From Bacteroidales bacterium (GTDB lineage: Bacteria; Bacteroidota; Bacteroidia; Bacteroidales; UBA932): a stretch of DNA of 64,000 bases. Shown piece by piece: positions 50,462 through 58,976 of this stretch. The stretch's first letter is position 1; each line of letters opens with the position of its first letter. The stretch spans positions 62,001-126,000 of the forward strand of contig JAGBNC010000019.1 in the NCBI GenBank assembly GCA_017634595.1, read 5' to 3'. Below the pieces are notes generated by a model, which was not told the origin of the DNA, did not search any database, and saw nothing but the letters and a program-made list of their open reading frames with translations. The translations under genes and the position numbers were made by a program.

Positions 50462-52641
50462 AGTTAAAGTTCTTGTTTATCGTTTTGCTCAGCACCGGAG
50501 TCCTTTTCTCATGCTCACCTACAAACACCGAAGAGCCAGATAACCCCGGCACAAACAAGCCCGAACCGGCACCTGAACCAGAACCAGAGCCAGAGCCTGT
50601 AAAACATGTTGATCCTGTCAGCCTCAGCTTTGTTTCTAAGAATGTACATGACATTGACATGTCGTACGATGAATCTGCCGGGGAGTGGCTGCTCACAACC
50701 ACGGGGGCCGACCCGTACATTTTCACAGCGGGTCTTGAAAAAGACCTCGAACTGGAGCACCGCGTACTTAATTTCGACTACCGCTGCAATGCCGGAGTGA
50801 ATGACCTGCAAGTATTCTACGGCAAAAGCATTGCTGAATCCCGCTCCAGGCACTTCGGCGCCATCCCTGCTACCTCCGGAAATGCTTGGAAGAATTACAG
50901 TTGCAGCATCGCTGCCGACCGTAACGCTTTTTCCTGGGGCAAGGCGGGCGAGAATCTGAGGCTCGACTTCGGCACCAAAAAGAATGTTGTTCTCCATATC
51001 AAGAATTTCCAGATAAGGGAGATGAACGAAGAAGAGCTGAAAGCTTACGAGGCCGAACTCCAAAAGGCCAAGGGCAAGGATGCAGAGGCTGAACGCATCG
51101 CCGCTTACGTTGCCAAATCTTATCCTTGCCGCGTAAGCAGCGTGGAAGTGGGCGATAATGAAGTGACAATCAAGGGACACACCGACGGAGGCAGCGGCTA
51201 CTATATCGCCGAAATAGGCCCGTGGGAAAGCCTTACCGAAGTATCTTCTTTCAGCCAGAAAGTAGCAATTTCAGGCAATAGCTTCAGCGTCAGCATGCCC
51301 AGGACCGTCAGCCGTGACAACCTTCCGGAGTACGATCGCGTGCTTTCCCGTTTTGCAGTAGTCAAAGTGGACGGCGCGTCTCAGACTCTCTGTTCACACG
51401 CCCGCTACGCCGACGATATTAAGGCTGTGCGCTCGCCAGCGGCTCTTGTGCCTAAGTCGAAGAAGGGACTTGGCGCTTTCGTAGTCAATAATAATTTGTC
51501 CGATCTTGACGATCTGGGCATAAGCAGCGTGACGGTCAATATTGTGCTCAATTCGATGGTAAATACCGAACGCAGCGGCAACTACGTCACGCCCTGGAAG
51601 TTCGGAGGGATCACTTATTACATGAACACGGGCTACGCGTCCCAGCTGGACCGTATCTTGACCGAATGTCGCAAGAGGGGAATAGTAGTATCGGCAATTC
51701 TCCTTAATCGTCAGTCTGATACCAATTCCAAGGCTACTGCGCTTTTGAAGCATCCAGAATGCGACGGGGGTAATTACAGCATGCCAAATCTTACAACTGC
51801 GGCAGCGGCCAATCTGTATGCTGCAGTGCTCGACTATCTCGCCGGCCGTTATTCCACTGACACTTACGGACGTATTCACCACTGGATTCTGCACAACGAG
51901 GTCGATTTCCAGAAGGAATGGACCAACATGGGCGACCAGCCGGAGTGGCGCTACATGGACAGCTATGTGCGCTCGATGCGCATTTGCCACAATATTGCGC
52001 ACAAGTACGATCCTAACTCCACGGTGATGATATCCCTGACCCATGCCTGGGCCAAGGCTGAAGGCCAGTATGCGTCAAAGAGCCTGCTTGAGGACCTTTG
52101 CAAATACAGCAGCGCCGAGGGCGATTTTCTGTGGGGTATTGCATATCACCCTTATCCCCAGGACCTTACTCGTCCGGAATTCTGGAAGGATGATACTTCA
52201 TCAACATATTCTTTGAATTCATCTTTCTGTACGTTCAAGAATTTGGAGGTGGTCAATGCCTGGGTGCTGGACAAGCAGCATTACTTCAAGGGCAAGAGCA
52301 AGCGTCTGCTTTTCCTGTCAGAGAACGGGACCAATTCGCCCAGTTATAGCGAGTCAGATCTGGCAAAGCAGGCGGCAGGAGCTGCATGGGCATGGAAGAA
52401 GACCAATACTTTGGAAGGTATTGACGGGATACAGTGGCATAACTGGCAGGACAACCGTGCTGAGGGTGGCTTGCGTATTGGACTGAGGCGTTTCCCCGAT
52501 GATTCTGAGCAGCCCAACGGTAAGAAACCGGCGTGGTATGTGTGGCAGGCTGCCGGAACATCTTCTGAAGATTCGGTATTTGCTCCTTATCTTACTACCA
52601 TCGGTGTTTCGTCTTGGTCAGAGATTATCGGAACTCTATAG
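50458..52641 (+). CDS. DUF5722-like lipoprotein, possible TIM-barrel glycosidase
   Basis: This 727-residue lipoprotein (signal ending VLFSC) has a Pro-Glu repeat linker (about 25-48), an N-terminal beta-sandwich (about 50-195) and a short helical linker. A barrel-like domain (about 330-727) resembles DUF5722. Two segments look like clan-A glycosidase active sites: ILHNEVDFQKEW (Asn-Glu, the acid/base position) and LFLSENGTNSPSY (Glu, the nucleophile position). It should be exposed on the surface and may cleave a glycan; this is inferred from motif positions only. It ends the long valS-led gene run. Confidence 0.82.
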   Translation: MKLKFLFIVLLSTGVLFSCSPTNTEEPDNPGTNKPEPAPEPEPEPEPVKHVDPVSLSFVSKNVHDIDMSYDESAGEWLLTTTGADPYIFTAGLEKDLELEHRVLNFDYRCNAGVNDLQVFYGKSIAESRSRHFGAIPATSGNAWKNYSCSIAADRNAFSWGKAGENLRLDFGTKKNVVLHIKNFQIREMNEEELKAYEAELQKAKGKDAEAERIAAYVAKSYPCRVSSVEVGDNEVTIKGHTDGGSGYYIAEIGPWESLTEVSSFSQKVAISGNSFSVSMPRTVSRDNLPEYDRVLSRFAVVKVDGASQTLCSHARYADDIKAVRSPAALVPKSKKGLGAFVVNNNLSDLDDLGISSVTVNIVLNSMVNTERSGNYVTPWKFGGITYYMNTGYASQLDRILTECRKRGIVVSAILLNRQSDTNSKATALLKHPECDGGNYSMPNLTTAAAANLYAAVLDYLAGRYSTDTYGRIHHWILHNEVDFQKEWTNMGDQPEWRYMDSYVRSMRICHNIAHKYDPNSTVMISLTHAWAKAEGQYASKSLLEDLCKYSSAEGDFLWGIAYHPYPQDLTRPEFWKDDTSSTYSLNSSFCTFKNLEVVNAWVLDKQHYFKGKSKRLLFLSENGTNSPSYSESDLAKQAAGAAWAWKKTNTLEGIDGIQWHNWQDNRAEGGLRIGLRRFPDDSEQPNGKKPAWYVWQAAGTSSEDSVFAPYLTTIGVSSWSEIIGTL

Positions 52642-52643
52642 AA

Positions 52644-52762
52644 TATCGGCAGTTGCTTCTGCATACAGAACGTCGCTTCGCGACCCCTCCCACTCCGTGG
52701 GCCCCTCCCTCTTACGGAGCCGAGGGTGGCTACGGTTCTGTATGCAGAAGCAACTGCCGATA
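52644..52762. repeat. 119-bp palindromic element with perfect 28-bp arms
   Basis: The left arm 52644-52671 (TATCGGCAGTTGC...AGAAC) and right arm 52735-52762 are perfect inverted copies over 28 bp. The 63-bp centre folds further: GTCGC with GCGAC, and CTCCGT with ACGGAG. It fills the whole gap between two convergent genes (stops at 52641 and 52764). It may terminate both transcripts, but size and perfection suggest a mobile or dispersed palindromic repeat. Confidence 0.85.
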
Positions 52763-52763
52763 A

Positions 52764-54476
52764 TCAGATTTCGCTTAGTTCGAGCCAACGGGTTTCCTTG
52801 GCATCGATTTCGGCCATTATGGCTTCATAACGGGCCGAGGCCTCAGTAATACGCTGATAGTCGTCCGTGCCGCCGCCGAGCAGGGCTTCAAGCTCCTTCT
52901 GCTCAGTGCCCAGCAGCTCTAAGTCGGCCTCAAGCTGCTCCAGTTCTTTCTTCTCCTTCCACGACAACTTACGTGGTCCGGCAGGCTTCGGTTTGACGGG
53001 TGCAGCAACGCTAGAGGCAGCAGTATGGGCCTTCTGCTCCTTGCGCAGGTCGGTTATGAATGTACGGTACGCACTGTATCCTCCTACGAAGTCCTTTATC
53101 ACCCCATCCCCGCAGAAGACGAAGAGATGGTCCACAAGTCGGTCGAGAAAGTGCCTGTCGTGAGTGACAATGATCAAACTCCCTTTGAAATCAAGCAGAT
53201 ACTCTTCGAGAATGTTCAAGGTCACTATATCAAGGTCGTTAGTCGGCTCGTCAAGTATCAGCAGATTGGGATCCTGCAGCAGCACCGTGAGCAGGTACAG
53301 GCGCCTTTTTTCGCCGCCGGATAGCCTGTTTATGCGATTGTTCCACATATCGTGGGGGAACAAGAACTTCTCAAGGAGCCGCGTGTCGGGCACCGTTTCC
53401 ATGACCGTATCATCGGGACGGAACTCAATGCCTTGCTGCCTATAGTAGCCTATGCGCACAGACTCTCCGCGCTTTATCGACGGAAGGTCGCTCAGTGCCA
53501 ACAAGTTAAGGAAAGTACTTTTGCCTATCCCGTTGCCGCCTACAATCCCGACTCGCTCATAACGCTGGAAGTTGTAAGTGAAGTGGCTTACAATCGGCTT
53601 CCCATCGTAGGAGAAGCACAAGTCCTTACAGTCGATAACCTGCTTGCCGAGATATCCGCCTCCGGCAAGTCCCTCCATGCTGATATTGCTGGTAGTATAT
53701 ACATCCGCGGCCCTGTCTTTAAGTTCCAGGAAAGCCTGCTTGCGATATTTAGCCTTGCCGCTGCGGGCACACGGTGTAGCGTGTATCCATTCGAGCTCTC
53801 GCCTCAGAACGTTACGCACGCGGTCGGTTTCGGCATTGTAATTGGCTATACGTTCCGAGCGCTTGGTCAGAAAGTTTTCGTAATCGCCTTTATAGATATA
53901 GATCGAGCCGCGGTCCATCTCCATGACGGTGTTGCAAACCCTGTCGAGGAAATAGCGGTCGTGGGATACCATAAAGAGAGTGCATCTGGAGCGCTTCAAG
54001 GCATTCTCAAGATACTCAATGGCATCGAGGTCAAGGTGGTTAGTAGGCTCGTCCATTATAAGGAATTCAGACTCGGAGGCAAGCAGCCCGGCTATCGCCA
54101 CACGTTTGACTTCGCCGCCGGAGAGTTCGCTCATGCGCTTGGAAGGATCGAGCCCCAGCTCATCGAGGATACGAACTGTATTCAGCCTTATATCAGGGTC
54201 CTCCGAATACAGCTGCTGTTCGATGGTGTTCGCCGGGTCGAACTCATACTCCTGCTCGAGAAATGCTATCCTGATGTCCTTCAGGAACGTAATCTTGCCG
54301 CCTGAGTCGGACTTGTCCTTACCGGCCAGGATGCGGAGCAGGGAAGTTTTACCAGTGCCGTTAGGCGCCACGAGGGCGATCTTGTCACCCTCGTTGATAT
54401 TGAAACCTATATGGTCAAAGAGAATCTTTGTGCCGTAAGATTTGGAAATATTGTCAATTTGCAGGAACGATGGCAT
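52764..54476 (-). CDS. ABC-F family ATPase (second copy)
   Basis: The 570-residue protein has two ABC domains: Walker A APNGTGKTSLL and GGNGIGKSTFL, signatures LSGGEVKRVAIAG and LSGGEKRRLYLLT, Walker B FLIMDEPTNHLDLD and LLILDEPTNDLDIVT. The C-terminus is a Lys/Glu coiled coil (about 500-570, WKEKKELEQLEADLELL). It lacks transmembrane helices and acts on ribosomes. Sequence differences from the copy at 46679 show a separate subfamily rather than a recent duplication. It is the third gene of a minus-strand set behind the serpin and esterase. Confidence 0.94.
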   Translation of the reverse strand: MPSFLQIDNISKSYGTKILFDHIGFNINEGDKIALVAPNGTGKTSLLRILAGKDKSDSGGKITFLKDIRIAFLEQEYEFDPANTIEQQLYSEDPDIRLNTVRILDELGLDPSKRMSELSGGEVKRVAIAGLLASESEFLIMDEPTNHLDLDAIEYLENALKRSRCTLFMVSHDRYFLDRVCNTVMEMDRGSIYIYKGDYENFLTKRSERIANYNAETDRVRNVLRRELEWIHATPCARSGKAKYRKQAFLELKDRAADVYTTSNISMEGLAGGGYLGKQVIDCKDLCFSYDGKPIVSHFTYNFQRYERVGIVGGNGIGKSTFLNLLALSDLPSIKRGESVRIGYYRQQGIEFRPDDTVMETVPDTRLLEKFLFPHDMWNNRINRLSGGEKRRLYLLTVLLQDPNLLILDEPTNDLDIVTLNILEEYLLDFKGSLIIVTHDRHFLDRLVDHLFVFCGDGVIKDFVGGYSAYRTFITDLRKEQKAHTAASSVAAPVKPKPAGPRKLSWKEKKELEQLEADLELLGTEQKELEALLGGGTDDYQRITEASARYEAIMAEIDAKETRWLELSEI

Positions 54477-54498
54477 ATCTCATTTTGAGTTTACCACA

Positions 54499-55443
54499 TC
54501 ATTTGTAGATCTGGCCAAGGTCAACGCTTTCCCATTTAGGGACAGTAGGATCATCGAGGGTAGCGTCAATCGTGCGACGCATACCCTTTATGACATTGAG
54601 TTCCAGGAACTTCCGTTGAACCGGCCAGGTGGCTACAAAGTGAGCCGCTATATCGTGATTGTGTCCGATATAACGGTATATTTCATAAACATATCCTTTC
54701 TTGGAGAATACTTTCTCCACCAGCGAACTGCTGCCATACAGGCCCAGACGGCCGAATGCAATCTTGTCATAGGCCACAGCCCCGTCGGCGGTGCCATGAA
54801 GCAGCAGCTGCGGCGCAGGCTCCGACTGGTATTCCGGCACCCCCGTACTGGACATCACCCCACCCGCAAAAGACATAAGGCCCTTGAAGCGGAAGCCTTC
54901 CGGCAGAATGGCGGTGCGTTCAGTGGGGGAGCAGGTCTCCAGCATGCTGCTCAGCGATATCATAGCTCCGGCGGAACTGCCGGCAATGACGATATTGCCG
55001 GGATCAATCCCAAGTTTGGCAGAGTTGTCAGAAATGAATCTGATGGCCTCAAACACATCTTCCACGCCCGAATCAACTGCCCGCTTGGTGTGCTTGGCGC
55101 TGCGGACAAGATGGAAGAGATCGAACCTCATGGGTATTCCCTTCAAGCCAAGGCGATAATCTATTGATACGACTCCATACCCATCATCGGTCAACAGCTT
55201 GAACCATGGATTGTAAAATGGGTCGTTGCGGCTACCGGTTATGAACCCGCCGCCGAATACAAATAGAATGGTTGGCTTGGTCACGCCGTCCAACTGAGTC
55301 TGCGAACCCGGAGCCGGATGATAGACGTCCAGATAGAGATCGCATGTGTCACGTTGAGCAAACAAATAGGAGCCCGAAAGTTCTTGGGCAGAGATAGTCG
55401 ATGACAGAATGATTGCCACAAACAGAAAGGATAGTTTACGCAT
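54499..55443 (-). CDS. Secreted alpha/beta-hydrolase (carboxylesterase-like)
   Basis: The 314-residue protein has a signal peptide (cleavage near SAQEL) and an esterase/lipase fold. FVFGGGFITGSR (about 60-71) is the oxyanion loop, VIAGSSAGAMISLSS (about 152-166) the nucleophile elbow GxSxG, LLLHGTADGAV (about 233) the acid region, and IGHNHDI (about 268) the catalytic His. It likely deacylates esters in the periplasm; the substrate is unknown. It starts 2 bp after the serpin stop. Confidence 0.9.
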   Translation of the reverse strand: MRKLSFLFVAIILSSTISAQELSGSYLFAQRDTCDLYLDVYHPAPGSQTQLDGVTKPTILFVFGGGFITGSRNDPFYNPWFKLLTDDGYGVVSIDYRLGLKGIPMRFDLFHLVRSAKHTKRAVDSGVEDVFEAIRFISDNSAKLGIDPGNIVIAGSSAGAMISLSSMLETCSPTERTAILPEGFRFKGLMSFAGGVMSSTGVPEYQSEPAPQLLLHGTADGAVAYDKIAFGRLGLYGSSSLVEKVFSKKGYVYEIYRYIGHNHDIAAHFVATWPVQRKFLELNVIKGMRRTIDATLDDPTVPKWESVDLGQIYK

Positions 55444-55445
55444 TT

Positions 55446-56684
55446 TTATAGAGCACTGTAGCGGCCGGCAAATAGTATCGCGCCGCTGCTTGATTCTGAA
55501 ATAACATATACGAAAGGATGGTCGGCGCGGAACAGCACAGGATCCTCCGGGATCGCTGTCGTCTTCTCCATTCCGGCGCTTGATATCGCCGCCGCCTCGG
55601 CGCCTTCTTCATCCACCTTGATCATAGCATCCTGCTGTACGAAACTGAGTTTCAGCGCGTCTGGTGACATCTTGCTGAAATCTGCGCCATTCAAGAAAGA
55701 TGTCGGCATACCCATCTTGCTGAGTATTTCGTTGAGCTGCTTGTGATACCTTGTCTCGAACTTGGGAATAAACAGGTCCACTTTGCAGTCGTACATACGG
55801 CGCATCAAATCCCGCCAGTCGTTGGCCTTCAGGAACTTTGTTATTTCGCCCGTGCTATGCTTGCCTTTAGGAAGCAAAATAGTCATCGAGAAGGCGCCGT
55901 TGCCGTAGGGGAGCTTGACTGCCTGGAAAAGCTCCGATTCGGCATAATCGAAATTGTGGTACTGGCTCATCAGGGGGACTTCTTTAACCTTCATGCCGTC
56001 GCGGTAGAATGGCTGGTCAGAAGTTATTTTGGCGTTGAATTTATTAGTCCATTCGCCCTTGAAATACAGTGCATTGAGCAGGTAGCAGAGCATAGTGGGA
56101 GATACTTCGTCCAGGATTTGCGGGATCAGGCCATTGGTATGATCGGAGCACCACTGGTTGATTATGTCCGCTGAACCCTTTGTGTCATTGAAGTCCAGAT
56201 TAGAGATGTTGGCACCGTAGTATTCTTTGACCACTTTGTTATAGCTGGGGAGCAGTTCGAAGCCTTTGTCCACTACTATGGCATCGGCGATCTTCAGTGT
56301 GGTCTTGCGGTCAAGTTCAGGTAGCTGGAGAAGCATCGCTTTGCAGAACTCGTTCACTTCCTGAACGGCACCCTGGCCATAGCCGAGCACGGTGCTGATC
56401 TCATCGGCCGTGCCGCCCTGGGCACCGTTGAGTATCATACCAAGCAGTATTTGCATGCTCAAAGGGGACACTACGTAGTCTTCGGTTGCGGATTCCGCCT
56501 CGATACGGTCTATAAACTCAAACGAGAACGTCTGACCGAGGTTAACTATTTCTTTCTGCCTTGTGCTGAGAGAGAGGGGTTTCCATTCGTTGCCATCGGC
56601 GGGAACATCTGGAGAGGAGGCGCATGCTGCGGCCGACACCAGAAGGGCTGCGGCCGGGATAATGAGTTTGTAGAGCGTTTCCAT
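55446..56684 (-). CDS. Serpin-family lipoprotein
   Basis: The 412-residue protein has a lipoprotein-type signal (SAAAC, about 17-21) and a complete serpin domain: SPLSMQILLGMILNGAQGGTADEIS (about 74-98), LLNALYFKGEWTNKF, and FNAKITSDQPFYRDG. The hinge VDEEGAEAAAISSAG is followed by the reactive loop and the C-terminal FRADHPFVYVI. The intact Gly/Ala-rich hinge fits an inhibitory serpin that traps serine or cysteine proteases by loop insertion. Bound to the outer membrane it could block host or rival proteases. Its own promoter lies at 56709-56738. Confidence 0.93.
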   Translation of the reverse strand: METLYKLIIPAAALLVSAAACASSPDVPADGNEWKPLSLSTRQKEIVNLGQTFSFEFIDRIEAESATEDYVVSPLSMQILLGMILNGAQGGTADEISTVLGYGQGAVQEVNEFCKAMLLQLPELDRKTTLKIADAIVVDKGFELLPSYNKVVKEYYGANISNLDFNDTKGSADIINQWCSDHTNGLIPQILDEVSPTMLCYLLNALYFKGEWTNKFNAKITSDQPFYRDGMKVKEVPLMSQYHNFDYAESELFQAVKLPYGNGAFSMTILLPKGKHSTGEITKFLKANDWRDLMRRMYDCKVDLFIPKFETRYHKQLNEILSKMGMPTSFLNGADFSKMSPDALKLSFVQQDAMIKVDEEGAEAAAISSAGMEKTTAIPEDPVLFRADHPFVYVISESSSGAILFAGRYSAL

Positions 56685-56708
56685 ATGTCTTTGATGTTTT
56701 AAGATTTG

Positions 56709-56738
56709 TAAAAATAATCAATTTCCGCTGAATAACAA
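56709..56738 (-). promoter_or_regulatory. Promoter of the serpin-esterase set
   Basis: On the minus strand TTG (56738-56736), a 19-nt spacer and TATTTTTA (56716-56709) match the consensus except for the final base. The serpin ATG at 56684 is 24 bp downstream. Confidence 0.6.
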
Positions 56739-56846
56739 ACTCGCAAGAATCCATTCCCCTTGCAGGAATGTTTAGAAAACACTATTTTTACGCCGATTAT
56801 TAGCTCTAAATGTTCAAGGTAAGGGACCTTCTTTGCAAGTATTTGA

Positions 56847-57167
56847 ATGAGACTGCGGGACCGCATATCACTGATCTGGAATTACGCAAAAGGGATTTTT
56901 GTGATAGGTGGCGTATTCAATATCGTGTGCGCTTATTATCTGGCCCTTAGTTTCTCATATACCGGCTTTGTAGAAGCCTTCATACTCAAGGTTTTCGTGA
57001 TGTCTCTTTCTTTCTACCTAGTAACACATTTGGAAAAGCGGGACAGCGTGTTCTTCTTTATCAACCTTGGCCTTTCACGCAGGAAAATGTATATAGCGGC
57101 CTTGCTGGCCGATTTTCTGATACTTGCCATCCTGTTGACCATTGTCCTGATTGCCTATGGAACATAA
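56847..57167 (+). CDS. Small membrane subunit of a putative ABC transporter
   Basis: The 106-residue protein has three hydrophobic segments (about 17-38, 43-60 and 82-103). The short LGLSRRKMYIAALL resembles the coupling-helix region of ABC-2-type permeases. It is only a fragment of the usual size, so it would have to work as an oligomer or with another subunit. It overlaps the ATPase gene by 11 bp. No family name can be assigned; the transporter role rests on its neighbour. Confidence 0.7.
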   Translation: MRLRDRISLIWNYAKGIFVIGGVFNIVCAYYLALSFSYTGFVEAFILKVFVMSLSFYLVTHLEKRDSVFFFINLGLSRRKMYIAALLADFLILAILLTIVLIAYGT

Positions 57168-57807
57168 GCTTATCGTTGACAGCGTGGTGGTCCGCTTCGG
57201 CCAGAAGACAGTGCTCAGCGGGGGATACATAACTTCCTCGACTGGCAAGGTCACAGGCCTGCTTGGACGCAACGGAGCAGGGAAGTCCTGCATGTTCAGG
57301 GCGCTTATGGGCGGGCTTAAAGTAGAAAACGTGATGGTAAGCATCGACGGTAATCCCATTGACAGGCAGAAGATCGGGAATCATATAAAGTATCTTCCCC
57401 AGGGACGGCTTATTCCTGACGGCATGCCACTCCGCAGAGCCTTTGAATTGTACGGCGTGAACTATTGGGCCTTTACAAACCAGTTTCCCAAATATGCCAG
57501 ACACTACGATTCGTGCACCTGGGACCTTTCAGGAGGGGAGGCGAGGCTGGCGGAGTTATGTCTGGTACTGATGAGCGAGAGCCTTTTTTATATACTCGAT
57601 GAACCATTCTCGCAGGTCGATCCTGTAAGTATTGAGGCAGTACAGGCACTCATACGCGAGCGCTCCAAAAAGCACGGAATCATTGTGACCGACCATAATT
57701 ACCAAGCCATATCTTCAGTGGCCGACGATCTGTTCGTCATAGCCGACGGCTACACTTCCCCGGTCCGCAACCGGGACGACCTGGTGCGCCACGGATATCT
57801 GCGTTAA
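57157..57807 (+). CDS. ABC transporter ATP-binding protein
   Basis: Start ATG 57157 (MEHKLIVDSVVVRFG) gives 216 residues, a minimal ABC ATPase. It has Walker A GRNGAGKSC, Q-loop LPQG, signature WDLSGGEARLAEL, Walker B FYILDEPFSQVD and H-loop VTDHNY. It pairs with the tiny membrane protein 11 bp inside its start. dinB begins 1 bp after its stop, so all three may be cotranscribed. Substrate and direction are unknown. Confidence 0.88.
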   Translation: MEHKLIVDSVVVRFGQKTVLSGGYITSSTGKVTGLLGRNGAGKSCMFRALMGGLKVENVMVSIDGNPIDRQKIGNHIKYLPQGRLIPDGMPLRRAFELYGVNYWAFTNQFPKYARHYDSCTWDLSGGEARLAELCLVLMSESLFYILDEPFSQVDPVSIEAVQALIRERSKKHGIIVTDHNYQAISSVADDLFVIADGYTSPVRNRDDLVRHGYLR

Positions 57808-57808
57808 T

Positions 57809-58966
57809 ATGCACCGCATCATCTTCCATATCGATGTTAACTCCGCTTTCCTCAGCTGGACGGCGGTGAAGATGATGCGTGAGGGCAAGCCGGACATACG
57901 GCTGGTGCCTTCGGTGGTGTCCGGGGATCCGTCTGACCGCAGGAGCATCATAACGGCCGCGTCCATTCCTGCCAAGAAGCTGGGTATCAAGACGGCCCAG
58001 CCAGTGTCGATGGCGCTTCGAACATACCCTCAGCTGCTCATTGTCGGTGGCGACTGGGCATGGTACAAAGCCTGCTCGGAGGGTTTTATCTCCATCTGCC
58101 GGAGTTATTCACCTGTACTGCAGCAGTTTTCCATTGACGAGTGCTTCATAGACATGTCCTTCCGTTGCAAAGTAGAAAACGCGGTGGAGGTAGCTACACG
58201 GCTCAAGGACGAAGTCAAGACCAAGCTGGGTTTTACTGTGAACGTCGGCATCGGTTCCAATAAACTGCTGGCCAAAATGGCGTCGGACTTTGAGAAGCCG
58301 GACAAGGTACATACCCTGTGGGAGAGTGAAGTGCAGGAGAAAATGTGGCCGCTGGGTGTGCGCGACCTTCTTTGGGTAGGGAAGAAGACGGAAGAGCGCC
58401 TTACGGCTTATGGAATCCTTACCATAGGTCAGCTAGCCGAGCAGAATGTCGGAGCCCTCTCGCGCCTGGTTGGACATAAGTTTGCCCAGCAGCTACACGA
58501 GAACGCCAATGGCAGGGACGACTCTCCGGTGGAGACGGAGATGGCCGAAGCTAAGAGCTACAGTGCCGAGCGCACCTTCTCAAAAGATCTTGTGACTCCA
58601 AAGGATATCGACCGAGCTCTGTTCAATGTGGCCTGCATCGTAGCCCACCGGATCAGGCGAGATAATTTCCGGGCATCGACAGTGTCTATGTTCGTCAAAT
58701 ACAACGACTTCTCCGTATCTCAGAAGCAATGCGGGCTATCTCAGCCCACCGACGTAACTGCCGTCATCCTCAATGAGGCCCGGAAGCTGCTGTCCGAGGC
58801 TTGGGACGGCGTGACCCCAGTACGGCAGGTGGGGCTGGGTGTATCCAAGCTCACCCATGAGTCGGCCATACAGATGTCACTGTTTGAAGATCCCAAGATG
58901 GAGTATTACAGGGAGTGGGACAAGCAATATGACGAACAGGCGATAAGTAAGAATCGGCTCAAATAA
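57809..58966 (+). CDS. dinB: DNA polymerase IV (DinB)
   Basis: The 385-residue Y-family polymerase opens IIFHIDVNSAFLSWTAVKMM (first catalytic Asp) and carries FSIDECFIDMSF (second Asp/Glu pair, about 108-119). GFTVNVGIGSNKLLAKMASDFEKPDKVHT (about 140-168) is the palm-thumb region, and the little finger lies at about 250-350. It lacks the UmuC extension, so it is DinB rather than UmuC. It performs translesion synthesis, mostly -1 frameshift-prone. No beta-clamp motif is obvious, though the tail (QMSLFEDP) could serve as one. Confidence 0.94.
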   Translation: MHRIIFHIDVNSAFLSWTAVKMMREGKPDIRLVPSVVSGDPSDRRSIITAASIPAKKLGIKTAQPVSMALRTYPQLLIVGGDWAWYKACSEGFISICRSYSPVLQQFSIDECFIDMSFRCKVENAVEVATRLKDEVKTKLGFTVNVGIGSNKLLAKMASDFEKPDKVHTLWESEVQEKMWPLGVRDLLWVGKKTEERLTAYGILTIGQLAEQNVGALSRLVGHKFAQQLHENANGRDDSPVETEMAEAKSYSAERTFSKDLVTPKDIDRALFNVACIVAHRIRRDNFRASTVSMFVKYNDFSVSQKQCGLSQPTDVTAVILNEARKLLSEAWDGVTPVRQVGLGVSKLTHESAIQMSLFEDPKMEYYREWDKQYDEQAISKNRLK

Positions 58967-58976
58967 GGGAGTGCAA

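Noticed and set aside
53352-54305. Open frame of 317 codons on the plus strand inside the second ABC-F gene
   Set aside because: It is antisense to both conserved ATPase domains, with no family match or promoter box.
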